Source of the DNA: Rhodococcus pseudokoreensis
GTDB lineage: Bacteria; Actinomycetota; Actinomycetes; Mycobacteriales; Mycobacteriaceae
Reading direction: 5' to 3'
Assembly: GCF_017068395.1 (NCBI RefSeq)
Contig: NZ_CP070619.1
Span: 8,308,001 to 8,372,000 of the forward strand
DNA length: 64,000 bases
This document shows, in pieces, positions 44,738 to 53,778 of this stretch. Made by a program: the position numbers and the translations under genes. The stretch's first letter is position 1, and each line of letters begins with the position of its first letter. Below the pieces are notes generated by a model. It was not told where the DNA came from. It worked only from the letters and a program-made list of their open reading frames with translations, and searched no databases.

Positions 44738-45382
44738 ATGACCGAGAAGGCAACCAACACGGATTCGCAGGAGAGTGCCGACGCAGAGGCCGCCACCCGT
44801 GGGGGCCGTCCCCGTGATCCATCTCTCGACGACGCCATCATCCAGGCGACCCGGCGGCGATTGGTAGTCGACGGGTACTCGAGAATGACGTTGGGCGACA
44901 TCGCATCCGATGCAGGCGTCACCCGCCCCACGCTCTATCGACGGTGGCCGGGAAAATTCGAACTCGTCGTCGACGCCCTCGACTTCGGCTTCCGCGCGCA
45001 ACGTGCGACCTACCCGAATCAAGAACTCGCGAAATTGCGACCGTTCGAAGCCTTCACCGAGGCCATCAGGCGCGTCGACCCGTGCTACTTCAATCCGGAC
45101 GCGATGATTCTCATGGGCAACTTCATGGGCGAGGCCTTCCGAACACCCGAACTACTCGAGATCGTGCGTGAACACGCAGTGGAACCACGCGTCGATCTGG
45201 TCGAACGCGTGCTCGATGATCTGCGAAGTCGCGGCGAAGTACGCGAGGACATCGACACCCACACCCTGGCCACCGTCTGCTTCGGCAGCTACTACGCCGC
45301 CTTTCTTCGCGGCGACAGCGATCGCGAGGATCTGGCCGAGAAGGTCGCGGCGACTCTGTGGCCGGGAATTGCGGTCGTGTAA
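44738..45382 (+). CDS. TetR-family regulator of the nitroaromatic regulon
   Basis: A 214-aa repressor with the HTH at about residues 45-70 ([27 protein letters not shown]) and a helical ligand domain. It is divergent from the lyase-nitroreductase operon. A copy of the 21-bp palindrome lies just before its start and three more lie at the other promoters, so it is the obvious binder. TTAGGGTGGG precedes the ATG. Confidence 0.88.
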   Translation: MTEKATNTDSQESADAEAATRGGRPRDPSLDDAIIQATRRRLVVDGYSRMTLGDIASDAGVTRPTLYRRWPGKFELVVDALDFGFRAQRATYPNQELAKLRPFEAFTEAIRRVDPCYFNPDAMILMGNFMGEAFRTPELLEIVREHAVEPRVDLVERVLDDLRSRGEVREDIDTHTLATVCFGSYYAAFLRGDSDREDLAEKVAATLWPGIAVV

Positions 45383-45436
45383 CCGGAGCCACGACAGTCC
45401 CGTGCCCAGCGGCAACCACCCAAGGCCTGCTTCGAG

Positions 45437-46417
45437 TCACTCCGCGTCGGCGCGGTGGGCGGTGCCGAAGCGGCGTTGGAAGGCGGTCGGAGACATCGAC
45501 AGCTCTCGCACGAACACGCGTCGGAGACTTTCGTAGCTGGGAAATCCGGCGAGTGATGCTGCCTGTGTTGCGGTGTGTCCCTGGTCGAGGAGGGCCTTTG
45601 CCAGGTCGAAGCGGATCAGTTCGACGTAGCGGGCCGGGGTGGTGGACAGTTCGGTTCGGAACAGGCGTGTGAGGTGCCGGGCGCTGACGTTGAGGTGTTC
45701 GGCGAGTTCGGTGAGGGAGTGTTTCCCGGCGGGGTCCGCTGTCACCAGGTCCACGATGCGGCGCAGGGCGGGTGTTCGCGGTGGTGGGCCCTGGAGTGGG
45801 GCGGAGAATTGTGATTGTCCGCCGGCGCGCTGCAAGTAGACCACCAGGTGCCGGGCGACGTCGCGGGTCAGGTCGGGGCCGTGGTCTTCCTCGACGAGTG
45901 CCAGTGCCAGGTCGATGCCGGCGCTGACGCCGGCGGAGGTGTAGGTGGTGCCGTCGCGAACGTAGATCGAATCGGGTTCGACGTGCGTCGAGGGGTGCCG
46001 GGCAGCGAGTTGGTGTGCGACTTTCCAGTGCGTGGTGGTGCGCTTGCCGTCCAGGAGTCCGGCGGCGGCGAGGATGAACGCCCCGGTGCAGATGGACCCG
46101 ACCCGCGCGGCTCGCGTGGCGAGCGTGTGGGTGGCGTCGACGAGGTCTCGGGCGACGGCGGTTCGGGGATAGATGTCGCCGCCGGCGACGAGGAAGGTGT
46201 CGGGGGCAGGCTCCGATTCGGGGTCGCCGTCGACGGAGAGGTGGATGCCGATCGACGAGGCCACGTCGGCGCCGGTGGGGGAGAGCAGCCCGATCCGGTA
46301 GTCGGCGCCGCAGCGATTGGCTTCTGCGAACACCTCGGCGGGGCCGGCGACGTCGAGCAGTTTCACGCCGTCGTAGACGAGAATCGCGACCCGATGCGGG
46401 TGGGCGCTGCTGTCCAC
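45437..46417 (-). CDS. GlxA-type regulator (DJ-1/PfpI domain plus AraC HTH)
   Basis: A 326-aa regulator. The DJ-1/GATase1-like domain occupies about residues 8-190 (VAILVYDGVKLLDVAGPAEVF; elbow SICTGAFILAAAGLLDG with Cys in the nucleophile position). The AraC HTH is at the C-terminus (LTELAEHLNVSARHLTRLFR, then SLAGFPSYESLRRVFVRELS). GTG at 46417 is chosen because the protein then begins at the fold; the frame stays open to 46507. It is divergent from the HD-domain gene, which it may control. Confidence 0.83.
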   Translation of the reverse strand: MDSSAHPHRVAILVYDGVKLLDVAGPAEVFAEANRCGADYRIGLLSPTGADVASSIGIHLSVDGDPESEPAPDTFLVAGGDIYPRTAVARDLVDATHTLATRAARVGSICTGAFILAAAGLLDGKRTTTHWKVAHQLAARHPSTHVEPDSIYVRDGTTYTSAGVSAGIDLALALVEEDHGPDLTRDVARHLVVYLQRAGGQSQFSAPLQGPPPRTPALRRIVDLVTADPAGKHSLTELAEHLNVSARHLTRLFRTELSTTPARYVELIRFDLAKALLDQGHTATQAASLAGFPSYESLRRVFVRELSMSPTAFQRRFGTAHRADAE

Positions 46418-46548
46418 TCTTACCGCCTGTCCTGATTCGGGTGCTTCATGGCCGGAACGGGGCGGCGCTGGTCCGGGATGTTCGGCATCGTAAGGGGACG
46501 GACACACCGTCCGTTCTACAACATCGACATCTGGAAGGGCAGGGCCCC

Positions 46549-47187
46549 ATGTCCGAGATCATCGCAGGAGTGGAAATTCCCGAGACACAGGCGGCGGAGG
46601 AGGCGACGCGGCTGATTCGGGAGACGACGAACCCACTGATCTTCCATCACTCGCGGCGGGTGTTCCTCTTCAGCACGCTCCGGGCTGGTGAGCTCGGCCT
46701 GCGGCCGGACCCCGAGCTGCTGTACTTGTCGGCCCTGTTTCACGACACGGGTCTGCTGCGCCCGTTCTCGGAAGTCGAGCAGCGGTTCGAACTCGACGGC
46801 GCCGACCACGCTCGCCAATTCCTGCTCGATCGGGGTTTCTCCGGTGCCGCTGCCGAGGTGGTCTGGACGGCGATCGCGTTGCACACCACGCCGGGGATTC
46901 CGGGCCGGATGGGGGACGAGGTCGCTGCCACCAACTTCGGTGTCCTCACCGATGTGGTCGGGTTGGGTTTGGACCGCCTGGATCCGGGGCAGGTGGAGGA
47001 GATCACCGCTGTTCATCCGCGCGGCGATTTCAAGAACGAGTTTCTGCGTGCCTTCGTCGACGGGCTCAGTTACCGGCCGGACACGACCTACGGCACCGTC
47101 AATGCCGACGTGCTCGAACATTTCGTTCCGGGTTTCCGCCGCGTGAGCATGGTGGAGCGGATCATGGAATCGGCCTGGTCTGCGTGA
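46549..47187 (+). CDS. HD-domain protein (cyanamide hydratase-like)
   Basis: A 212-aa HD-superfamily metal-dependent protein with HHSRRVF and the signature ALFHDTGLL, and further His/Asp residues at IALHTTPG and TDVVGLGLD. Its size and pattern fit the cyanamide hydratase-like branch, but the reaction is not settled by sequence. GGAAGGGCAGGG precedes the ATG. It is followed 31 bases later by the AhpD-like gene. Confidence 0.78.
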   Translation: MSEIIAGVEIPETQAAEEATRLIRETTNPLIFHHSRRVFLFSTLRAGELGLRPDPELLYLSALFHDTGLLRPFSEVEQRFELDGADHARQFLLDRGFSGAAAEVVWTAIALHTTPGIPGRMGDEVAATNFGVLTDVVGLGLDRLDPGQVEEITAVHPRGDFKNEFLRAFVDGLSYRPDTTYGTVNADVLEHFVPGFRRVSMVERIMESAWSA

Positions 47188-47218
47188 CCGGCACGCACCG
47201 CCTACTGAAGGGAACATC

Positions 47219-47656
47219 ATGACCGGCGTGAATCTCAGCAAGCAGCACCCGTCCGTGTACAAGAGCCTGATGAAGCTGGACGCGGACGTGAAGGCTGCCC
47301 TGGAGACTGCGGGAGTGGACCCGCTCCTGGTGGAGTTGGTGAAGATTCGCGTCTCGCAACTCAACGGCTGTGCCTTCTGCCTTCGCATGCACACCCGCGA
47401 CGCCCTGGCCAAGGGAGAGACGACGGATCGGCTCGCGGTCGTCGCGGCGTGGTGGGAAGCGCAGTACTTCAGCGATCAGGAGCGCGCTGCGCTCGACCTC
47501 GCGGAACAGGTCACCGCTCTTGCCGTTCCGGAACGGCGAACCTGGGACGACGGCTCCCTCACCGACGAGCAGGTGTCCGCGATCAGTTGGCTCGCGACGG
47601 TGATGAATGCCTGGAACCGGGTTGCGGTCACCAGCCACTATCCGGTTGCGCCGTAG
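47219..47656 (+). CDS. carboxymuconolactone decarboxylase (AhpD-like) family protein
   Basis: A 145-aa all-helical protein with the redox motif C-A-F-C followed by L-R-M-H, as in AhpD-type alkylhydroperoxidases. It is probably a small peroxidase or thiol-redox protein co-transcribed with the HD-domain gene. The ATG follows GAAGGGAA. Confidence 0.87.
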   Translation: MTGVNLSKQHPSVYKSLMKLDADVKAALETAGVDPLLVELVKIRVSQLNGCAFCLRMHTRDALAKGETTDRLAVVAAWWEAQYFSDQERAALDLAEQVTALAVPERRTWDDGSLTDEQVSAISWLATVMNAWNRVAVTSHYPVAP

Positions 47657-47746
47657 AAGTGCAACATTGCCAGCTGGATCTCAGGCGCTCCTCAGCTTCG
47701 GCTCCTACCGTGAGCAGAGAATCCATTGATCCTCAGGAGCGCTGCC

Positions 47747-48118
47747 ATGTCGTCCTCCGCCACCGATCCGATTCCTTCGGACCCGACCCCGCCCACTACT
47801 GCTGCCCGCACCTTGAGTGAGTCGGCCAGGCCGCGCCCGTCGGCGAATGCCGGGTGGGCCGTGGCGTCCGCGTTGTTCTTCTGGCCGCTGGCCTTTTCTG
47901 CTTTCACACATGCGTTCAACGTGTATCCGCTGTGGGCGAGCGGCGACGTCGACGGCGCACAGGACGCGTCGGACCGAGTGCGCCGACTCGGGCAACTGTC
48001 GCTGTGGATCTTCGGGGGGCTGCTGCTCCTGTTCGTGATCCTCTACACCCTGGTCGCCGTCGTGGTCATCACTCACGGGGGTGGCCATCACGGCATGATG
48101 CACTACCGATACGGGTAA
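47747..48118 (+). CDS. CD225/dispanin family membrane protein
   Basis: A 123-aa protein. After a disordered Pro/Ser-rich N-terminus it has two membrane helices joined by a loop with YPLWASGDVDGAQDASDRVRRLG, the dispanin pattern. The C-terminus is His/Gly rich. GGAGCG precedes the ATG at 47747. A hairpin terminator follows. Confidence 0.75.
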   Translation: MSSSATDPIPSDPTPPTTAARTLSESARPRPSANAGWAVASALFFWPLAFSAFTHAFNVYPLWASGDVDGAQDASDRVRRLGQLSLWIFGGLLLLFVILYTLVAVVVITHGGGHHGMMHYRYG

Positions 48119-48136
48119 CTGACGTACGTGCGACGC

Positions 48137-48173
48137 GCCCCCGCCACCGCTTTCGAGGGCAGTGAGCGGGGGC
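48137..48173 (+). terminator. hairpin terminator
   Basis: GCCCCCGC / GCGGGGGC arms lie 18 bases after the CD225 gene stop. Confidence 0.65.
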
Positions 48174-48314
48174 CGACATGCCGCTGGATCGGTTGCATCG
48201 AACTTGCAGCAGCACACCCTGAATGCTACTCGCATGCATGGGCCGAACCGCCATGAATTCTGTTCTTTCCGAACATGTCTCAGTTCGCTTGCGGTTCGGG
48301 CCACCGCGCGACGA

Positions 48315-48345
48315 CAGGCCGGCGCGACTTGGTCGCGCCGGCCTG
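48315..48345 (-). terminator. hairpin terminator of the porin gene
   Basis: A 14-bp perfect stem (CAGGCCGGCGCGAC / GTCGCGCCGGCCTG) with a 3-base loop lies 26 bases beyond the porin stop on the minus strand. Confidence 0.8.
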
Positions 48346-48371
48346 CACATCGTCGTTCGTGTCGGAGTGAA

Positions 48372-49073
48372 CTAGTTGAGCTTCTGCGGCACACCGTAAG
48401 TCATGACCGTGTCGCCGTCCGCGGTGACTGCCATGGCGTAGGGGCGGATCGTGACCGCACCGAGGGCGCCGGAGATGGAACCGTGGACGCCCTGCATCCT
48501 CACCGAGGCCGCCGGTCCGTCGAACTCCTGGCCCTCCAGGATCGGGACAGTGGTGATGCCGCCCGGCTCGAGGTCGATGTCGAGTTCCTGCGACGGAATG
48601 ATGTCGCCTGCGAGTGTGGCGCTGGTGCCCGCGTTCAGCCCCAGAGTGAGGTCCGGGACGAGACCCAGGTCGATGCCGTTGCTCGAGCCGATCGCAAACC
48701 CGAGACCGGGTGTGTTCAGGACGATCGTTGCGCCCGCCAACGCGATCGGGTAACCGATCTGGTAGCCGACGGTGAGTTGTGTGCCCTTGAACTCCGCCGC
48801 ATTCGGCCCGGTGATGTTGACCCCGGCATAGCCGTTGTGGAAGAACTCCACGCTGGTGGGTACGCCGTCGAGCGGCGGTACCACCTGGTACGAGGTGTCG
48901 CCCTGGAGAACTTCGATCCGGTTACCGGCGGCGTCGACGACCGAGCTGGAATTGTCCACGCCGGCCGACGCCGTGCCGTTGCCCATGACCATGGCGAGCG
49001 CTGCGATGCCCGCGACCGCGACACTGCGAGTGAACCTCTTGTACCCAACGCGAGATGTGCTGATGTCCGTCAT
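48372..49073 (-). CDS. MspA-family outer-membrane porin
   Basis: A 233-aa secreted protein with a signal peptide (VAVAGIAALAMVMGNGTASA, cleavage near residue 37). The mature part starts GVDNSSSVVDAAGN and has the MspA pattern FHNGYAGVNITG, VGYQIGYPIALAGATI and DLEPGGITTVPI. These proteins form water-filled channels in the mycolic-acid outer membrane. This is the strongest marker in the window for a mycolata host. Confidence 0.88.
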   Translation of the reverse strand: MTDISTSRVGYKRFTRSVAVAGIAALAMVMGNGTASAGVDNSSSVVDAAGNRIEVLQGDTSYQVVPPLDGVPTSVEFFHNGYAGVNITGPNAAEFKGTQLTVGYQIGYPIALAGATIVLNTPGLGFAIGSSNGIDLGLVPDLTLGLNAGTSATLAGDIIPSQELDIDLEPGGITTVPILEGQEFDGPAASVRMQGVHGSISGALGAVTIRPYAMAVTADGDTVMTYGVPQKLN

Positions 49074-49216
49074 GCCGACCCCATTCAGAGTGCTTCAAAA
49101 CAGAGAGGAAGAGTATGCGAAGCGTAACCACGGGGCCGCACAGAATCTCGGTATTGATCAGAAGTTCACGACGAACTTCCTGCGTCCGCGGGGCGTCGTC
49201 TCGGTAGGTTGATCCC

Positions 49217-50044
49217 ATGCGTTATGGCGTCACGCTGCCACCGTTCATGGAGTGGTCCGACCCGTTGACTGTTGTCCAGATGGCAGCCGAGGCGGATGCG
49301 GCGGGCTGGGATGGTTTCTTCCTGTGGGATCACGTGACGTGGAACCCCGAGTGGGGTGGCACGCCGCCCATCGCTGACGCGTGGACGTGCCTGGCCGCCG
49401 CGGCGACGGCAACCTCGCACGTGCTGCTGGGGACGGTGGTGACGCCGCTGGCGCGTCGTCGGCCGCAGATTTTGGCTCGTCAGGTCCTGACTGTCGATCA
49501 CCTGTCGGGTGGACGCGCGCTCCTGGGCGTGGGTATGGGCGCCGACTACGACTTCGAGGTCTTCGGTGAGCGACTGACCGCGCGCGGGGATGTGCTCGAC
49601 GAATCGTTGGCCGTCCTGACGGCGATGTTCACCGGTGGTCCGGTCGACTTCGACGGCAGGTACCACCACGTGCATTGTCCACCGATGCTGCCGGCGCCCG
49701 TGAACGGCACGATCCCGATCTGGGTCGGCGGTCACTGGCCGAACCGGGCGCCGTTCGAGCGGGCCGCTCGCTTCGACGGTGTGGTTCCCCGCAAGGCCGA
49801 CGACGAAACGGGGCTGGTTACCACCGATGACCTCCGTGCGATCCGGCTCGCGATCGGGCGGGAGGACGATTTCGCGTACGTGGCGAGCGGCTCGACGTCT
49901 GGGTCCGATGATGTTGCCGCGGTGTCGGAGTGGGTCGGGGCCGGTGCGACATGGTGGCTGGAGAGTCTGTACCCGTTCGGTGGGCGCGCCGGGCAGATGC
50001 GGGTCCGCCTGCGGGTCGGCCCACCTCGCATCCCGAGTCGGTAG
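49217..50044 (+). CDS. LLM-class F420-dependent oxidoreductase
   Basis: A 275-aa TIM-barrel protein with the signature MAAEADAAGWDGFFLWDH, VVTPLARRRPQILARQ, DHLSGGRALLGVG and IPIWVGGHWPNRAPFERAAR. F420 or FMN cofactor is expected. The ATG follows GGTAGG. It is divergent from the porin gene; 143 bases separate them. The substrate is unknown. Confidence 0.85.
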   Translation: MRYGVTLPPFMEWSDPLTVVQMAAEADAAGWDGFFLWDHVTWNPEWGGTPPIADAWTCLAAAATATSHVLLGTVVTPLARRRPQILARQVLTVDHLSGGRALLGVGMGADYDFEVFGERLTARGDVLDESLAVLTAMFTGGPVDFDGRYHHVHCPPMLPAPVNGTIPIWVGGHWPNRAPFERAARFDGVVPRKADDETGLVTTDDLRAIRLAIGREDDFAYVASGSTSGSDDVAAVSEWVGAGATWWLESLYPFGGRAGQMRVRLRVGPPRIPSR

Positions 50045-50112
50045 AGACCTTGGGCGGGGTCTGCGATGCTCGTGTCCTGATGTCGGTGACGGTCACCCGT
50101 GTGCGTTCGGGA

Positions 50113-51012
50113 TCACCGTGGACTATGGGAAGTGTCTTGTTCGGTGTCGAGTATTTCCTGGCTGGCGGCCCAGGACGCGAGGAGTTTGAGGGCGTCGGCG
50201 GTGGGTGTTCCGGCGGCGGCGGTGTAGATGTTGAGTTGGAGGCCCGGTTCGGAGGGCAGTTCGAGTGCTTCGAAGTCGAGGTCGAGTTGACCGACGGCGG
50301 GGTGGCGCAGTCGTTTTCGACCGCTGCGGTGGAAGCGCACGTCTTGTGATGCCCAGCGTTGGCGGAACAGTTCGCTTTGGGTGGACAGTTCCCCGACCAG
50401 TGCGATGAGTGCTTTGTCGTGGGGGTTGCGGCCGGCTTCGAGTCGGAGCATGGCGGCGGCGTCCTTGGCGATCGTGTCGTAGTCGACGAAGAACTCTTCA
50501 GCTTCGCGGGGGTGGAGGTAGACGAATCGGGTGGTGTTGGCTGGACGGCGCGGGTCGGCGAGCACGGGGGAGTAGAGGGCCCGGGCGAGGTCGTTCATCG
50601 CGAGGATGTCGTGGCGGCCGTTGCGGATCCACGCCGGTGCGTCGGTGGTGGCGTCGAGTATTTGCTGGATCGCCGGGCGAATCGTCATGGGCGGGGTGCG
50701 GGGGCGCCGGGTGCTGCTTGCTCGCGATTGGCGGGCGAGGGCGAGGAGGTGGTCGCGTTCGGCGTCGTCGAGTTGCAGGGCGCCGGCGAGGGAATCCAGG
50801 ACGCTGTCGGAAGCACCGGAAAGGTTGCCGCGTTCCATGCGGACGTAGTAGTCGACCGAGACGCCGGCGAGCATGGCGACCTCTTCGCGGCGCAGGCCCT
50901 TGACTCGGCGGTTACCTCCGTAGACGGGGAGTCCGCTCTGTTCGGGGGTGATGCGTGCGCGCCGCGTGCTGAGGAATTCGCGGATTTCGGTGCGCAGGTC
51001 GATCGAACTCAT
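50113..51012 (-). CDS. XRE-family regulator with MmyB-like ligand domain
   Basis: A 299-aa regulator. The N-terminal HTH (RRVKGLRREEVAMLAGVSVDYYVRMERG) is near residue 40, and the C-terminal MmyB-like PAS/ligand region is from about 105 to 285 (APAWIRNGRHDILAMNDLARALY). Such regulators usually control a neighbouring oxidoreductase and respond to a small ligand. It is divergent from the alcohol dehydrogenase-MFS pair. Confidence 0.87.
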   Translation of the reverse strand: MSSIDLRTEIREFLSTRRARITPEQSGLPVYGGNRRVKGLRREEVAMLAGVSVDYYVRMERGNLSGASDSVLDSLAGALQLDDAERDHLLALARQSRASSTRRPRTPPMTIRPAIQQILDATTDAPAWIRNGRHDILAMNDLARALYSPVLADPRRPANTTRFVYLHPREAEEFFVDYDTIAKDAAAMLRLEAGRNPHDKALIALVGELSTQSELFRQRWASQDVRFHRSGRKRLRHPAVGQLDLDFEALELPSEPGLQLNIYTAAAGTPTADALKLLASWAASQEILDTEQDTSHSPR

Positions 51013-51113
51013 GAGTCCACGGTAGGGAGTAACCGCTCGGTGTGGGAGGTACTGGCAGTACCCGGAACATCCGTGACTCCCCGGACGGCCGGATTGGAGG
51101 TCGACTGGAAGGC

Positions 51114-52163
51114 ATGAAAGCGACGTACATGTTCGGAGCGGGCGATGTCCGCGTCATCGATGTCCCTGATCACACCATCCAATCGTCCACCGACGCTCTC
51201 GTACGGATCGTGCGGGCCTGCGTGTGTGGCAGTGACCTGCATCCCTACCACTCCATGGGCGTCGACCCTGCGGGCACGTCGATGGGGCACGAGTTCATCG
51301 GCGTCGTCGAGGCGGTCGGATCGGACGTGAGGTCGTTGCGGGCCGGTGACTTCGTCATTGCGCCGTTCGCGGTGTCGTGTGGCACCTGTGTGTTCTGTGC
51401 ACAGGGTCTGCAGACTTCGTGCGTGCGCGGCGGATTCTGGAACGACGCGGCGCTGGGAACGGCAGGCGGTCAGGCCGAAGCAGTCCGCGTGCCGCTGGCT
51501 GACGGCACACTGGTGAAGGCACCGGTCGGCGAGGACGTCGACGAGATGCTGCTCAACTCCCTGTTGACGCTGTCGGACGTGTACGGCACCGGCTGGCATG
51601 CCGCGGTCCGCGGAGGCGTCCGCGAGGGCAGTGTCGTGACCGTGATCGGCGACGGGGCGGTGGGATTGCTGGCCGTGCTGTCGGCTCGCCAACTCGGCGC
51701 CGAGCAGATCGTGCTGATGGGTCGGCACCGCGTGCGGACCGACCTCGGTCGCGAGTTCGGTGCAACCGATGTGGTTGCCGAGCGCGGCGAGGAGGGGATC
51801 GCGAAGGTTCGTGAGCTGACCGGCGGACTCGGCAGCGCGATCGTCCTCGAGGCGGTTGGCCACCGGCCCGCCTACGACCAGGCTGTGGGCGTCGTCCGCG
51901 CGGGCGGAGTGATCAGCCGGGTGGGGGTGCCTCAGTACGAGGACGCGCCGGTCGGGTTCGGGAGCCTGTTCGGACCGAACGTGACGTTGACCGGTGGTCC
52001 GGCACCGGTGCGCGCGTATATCGAGCAGCTGCTTCCTGCGGTCCTGGACGGCACCGTGCAACCGGGAAAGGTGTTCGACCGGACCGTCGGCCTCGGTGAG
52101 ACACCGCTGGGCTATGCCGCGATGGATGCCCGGGAAGCGCTCAAGGTCGCGGTCCGGCCGTGA
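51114..52163 (+). CDS. zinc-dependent alcohol dehydrogenase (MDR family)
   Basis: A 349-aa medium-chain dehydrogenase with the catalytic zinc ligands in CVCGSDLHPYHS and MGHEFIGVVEA, and a structural-zinc loop with CGTCVFCAQGLQTSC. The NAD(P) site is VIGDGAVGLLAVLSA near residue 180. ATG at 51114 is preferred with GGAAGG upstream. The stop overlaps the MFS GTG by 4 bases (GTGA). Confidence 0.88.
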   Translation: MKATYMFGAGDVRVIDVPDHTIQSSTDALVRIVRACVCGSDLHPYHSMGVDPAGTSMGHEFIGVVEAVGSDVRSLRAGDFVIAPFAVSCGTCVFCAQGLQTSCVRGGFWNDAALGTAGGQAEAVRVPLADGTLVKAPVGEDVDEMLLNSLLTLSDVYGTGWHAAVRGGVREGSVVTVIGDGAVGLLAVLSARQLGAEQIVLMGRHRVRTDLGREFGATDVVAERGEEGIAKVRELTGGLGSAIVLEAVGHRPAYDQAVGVVRAGGVISRVGVPQYEDAPVGFGSLFGPNVTLTGGPAPVRAYIEQLLPAVLDGTVQPGKVFDRTVGLGETPLGYAAMDAREALKVAVRP

Positions 52164-53623
52164 CGACCGCGGTTTCGAGTCGGTCTCCCGCTGCGCCGTC
52201 TGCGATTCTGGGGATCATTCTGGTCAGCTATTTCATGGTGTTGCTGGACAATTCGGTGATCTTCACCGGGTTGCCGAGCATCCGGTCTGGACTCGACCTG
52301 TCGCCGACGGCGTTGTCGTGGGTGCAAGACGCCTATACGTTGGTCTTCGGTGGTCTGCTGTTGCTGGCCGCCCGCGCGGGGGACATTGTCGGGCGGCGCC
52401 GACTGTTCAGGATCGGGCTCGCGATCTTCGGTATCGCGTCGTTGCTCGTCGGGGTGGCGCCGGCGGGGTGGTGGATGATCGCCTCCCGCGCGGTGCAGGG
52501 AATCGGTGCGGCGATCGTCGCACCGACCTCGTTGGCGTTGATCACGACGTACTTCGGCGGGGAGGCCCGCAATCGAGCCATCGCCTGGTACGCCGCAACG
52601 GCGGGTATCGGCGCCAGTCTCGGTCTTCTCGTCGGGGGTGCGCTCACGGAGTGGGTCTCCTGGCGAGCGGCATTTCTGGTCAACGTCCCGATCGCGGTCG
52701 CGTTGATAGCGTGGTCCGGCGTGCTCGTGGAAACACCACGGCGAACCAGGCGGTTCGACGTGATCGGTGCGCTCGCTGCCACACTCGGCATGGGCGCCGT
52801 CATCTTCGGGATCATCGAATCCGGCGACGCTGGATGGGGATCGGTACGGGTGCAGGCCGCTCTGGTAATCGGGGCCGTCCTGCTGGTCGCGTTGGTCGTC
52901 CACGAGGGTCGGGTGCAGCAGCCGATCCTGCCGTTGCGGTTGTTCCGCAGTCGTGAGCGCAGCGGTGCCTACACCGCTCGGCTGCTCTACCTCGGGGCGA
53001 TGGTCGGGTTCTTCTACTTCACCACCCAACTGCTCCAGGACGGGTTCGGCTTCTCCCCACTGCAAGCCGGCCTCGCCTTCCTGCCGATGACCCTCGTCAA
53101 CTTCGCTGTCGCACTCGCGGTGCCCCGGCTGAGCGCCCGGCTGTCGAACGGGACTCTGCTCGCTACCGGGACGGCGCTGACCCTGGCCGGCATGGCATGG
53201 CTGAGCCGAATCGGCACACTCGATGCATACCTCGTAGACGTTGCGCTGCCGATGATCCTGGTGGGCGCCGGGCAAGGCCTGGCGTTCGGGCCGCTGACGA
53301 GGGCAGGAATCGCCGGTGTAGATCCGGCGGACGCCGGCGCGGCATCGGGCCTGGTCAACACGGCCCACCAACTCGGAATGGCGCTCGGACTCGGCGTCCT
53401 CGTCGCAATCTCGGCCAATGTAGGCGGCACCCTTGACGGGCCGGCCGCGGTGACCGACCACGTCGGCGCCGCCCTCACCGGCAGCACCATTCTGCTCTTG
53501 CTCGCGCTCGTCGTGGTGCTCACGGTGATCGTCCCCGCCGCCCGACACCGCACTGCGAGTCCGGGCACCTCGTCCGACAGGCACTCCCAGCACCCCATTA
53601 CCGACCCCAAGGTTGAAGCATGA
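52160..53623 (+). CDS. MFS transporter (DHA2/EmrB-type)
   Basis: A 487-aa permease with about 14 helices. Motif A is AARAGDIVGRRRLFRIG and SRAVQGIGAAIVAPTSLALI follows. It probably exports a toxic compound linked to the dehydrogenase with which it is translationally coupled. The XRE regulator is the likely controller of both. Confidence 0.87.
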   Translation: MTTAVSSRSPAAPSAILGIILVSYFMVLLDNSVIFTGLPSIRSGLDLSPTALSWVQDAYTLVFGGLLLLAARAGDIVGRRRLFRIGLAIFGIASLLVGVAPAGWWMIASRAVQGIGAAIVAPTSLALITTYFGGEARNRAIAWYAATAGIGASLGLLVGGALTEWVSWRAAFLVNVPIAVALIAWSGVLVETPRRTRRFDVIGALAATLGMGAVIFGIIESGDAGWGSVRVQAALVIGAVLLVALVVHEGRVQQPILPLRLFRSRERSGAYTARLLYLGAMVGFFYFTTQLLQDGFGFSPLQAGLAFLPMTLVNFAVALAVPRLSARLSNGTLLATGTALTLAGMAWLSRIGTLDAYLVDVALPMILVGAGQGLAFGPLTRAGIAGVDPADAGAASGLVNTAHQLGMALGLGVLVAISANVGGTLDGPAAVTDHVGAALTGSTILLLLALVVVLTVIVPAARHRTASPGTSSDRHSQHPITDPKVEA

Positions 53624-53688
53624 CCATCCCACTGGTGACAGTGAACAATGCAATAACCATGGCAGGCAATGGTTTTCGGTGTTACCCG

Positions 53689-53705
53689 CGAGACCTTCGG
53701 TCTCG
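53689..53705 (+). terminator. hairpin terminator after MFS gene
   Basis: CGAGACC-TTC-GGTCTCG followed by ATATTT. Another inverted repeat (AACCAT / ATGGTT) lies at 53655-53674. Confidence 0.6.
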
Positions 53706-53729
53706 ATATTTCCGACGCCTGAGGAACCC

Positions 53730-53765
53730 CACTGAATACATCAAACTCATTTGATGTATTCAGTG
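53730..53765. promoter_or_regulatory. perfect 36-bp ArsR-type operator
   Basis: 16-bp arms CACTGAATACATCAAA and TTTGATGTATTCAGTG surround CTCA. It ends 13 bases before the ArsR start. TAGCCT at 53767-53772, 6 nt before the GTG, fits a leaderless -10, so the repressor would cover the promoter. Confidence 0.8.
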
Positions 53766-53778
53766 GTAGCCTGGTGTT

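Noticed and set aside
52112..53653. 513-aa open frame antisense to the MFS gene
   Set aside because: High-GC codon bias opens the opposite strand; the product is a charged low-complexity string, while the plus strand encodes a clear 14-helix transporter.
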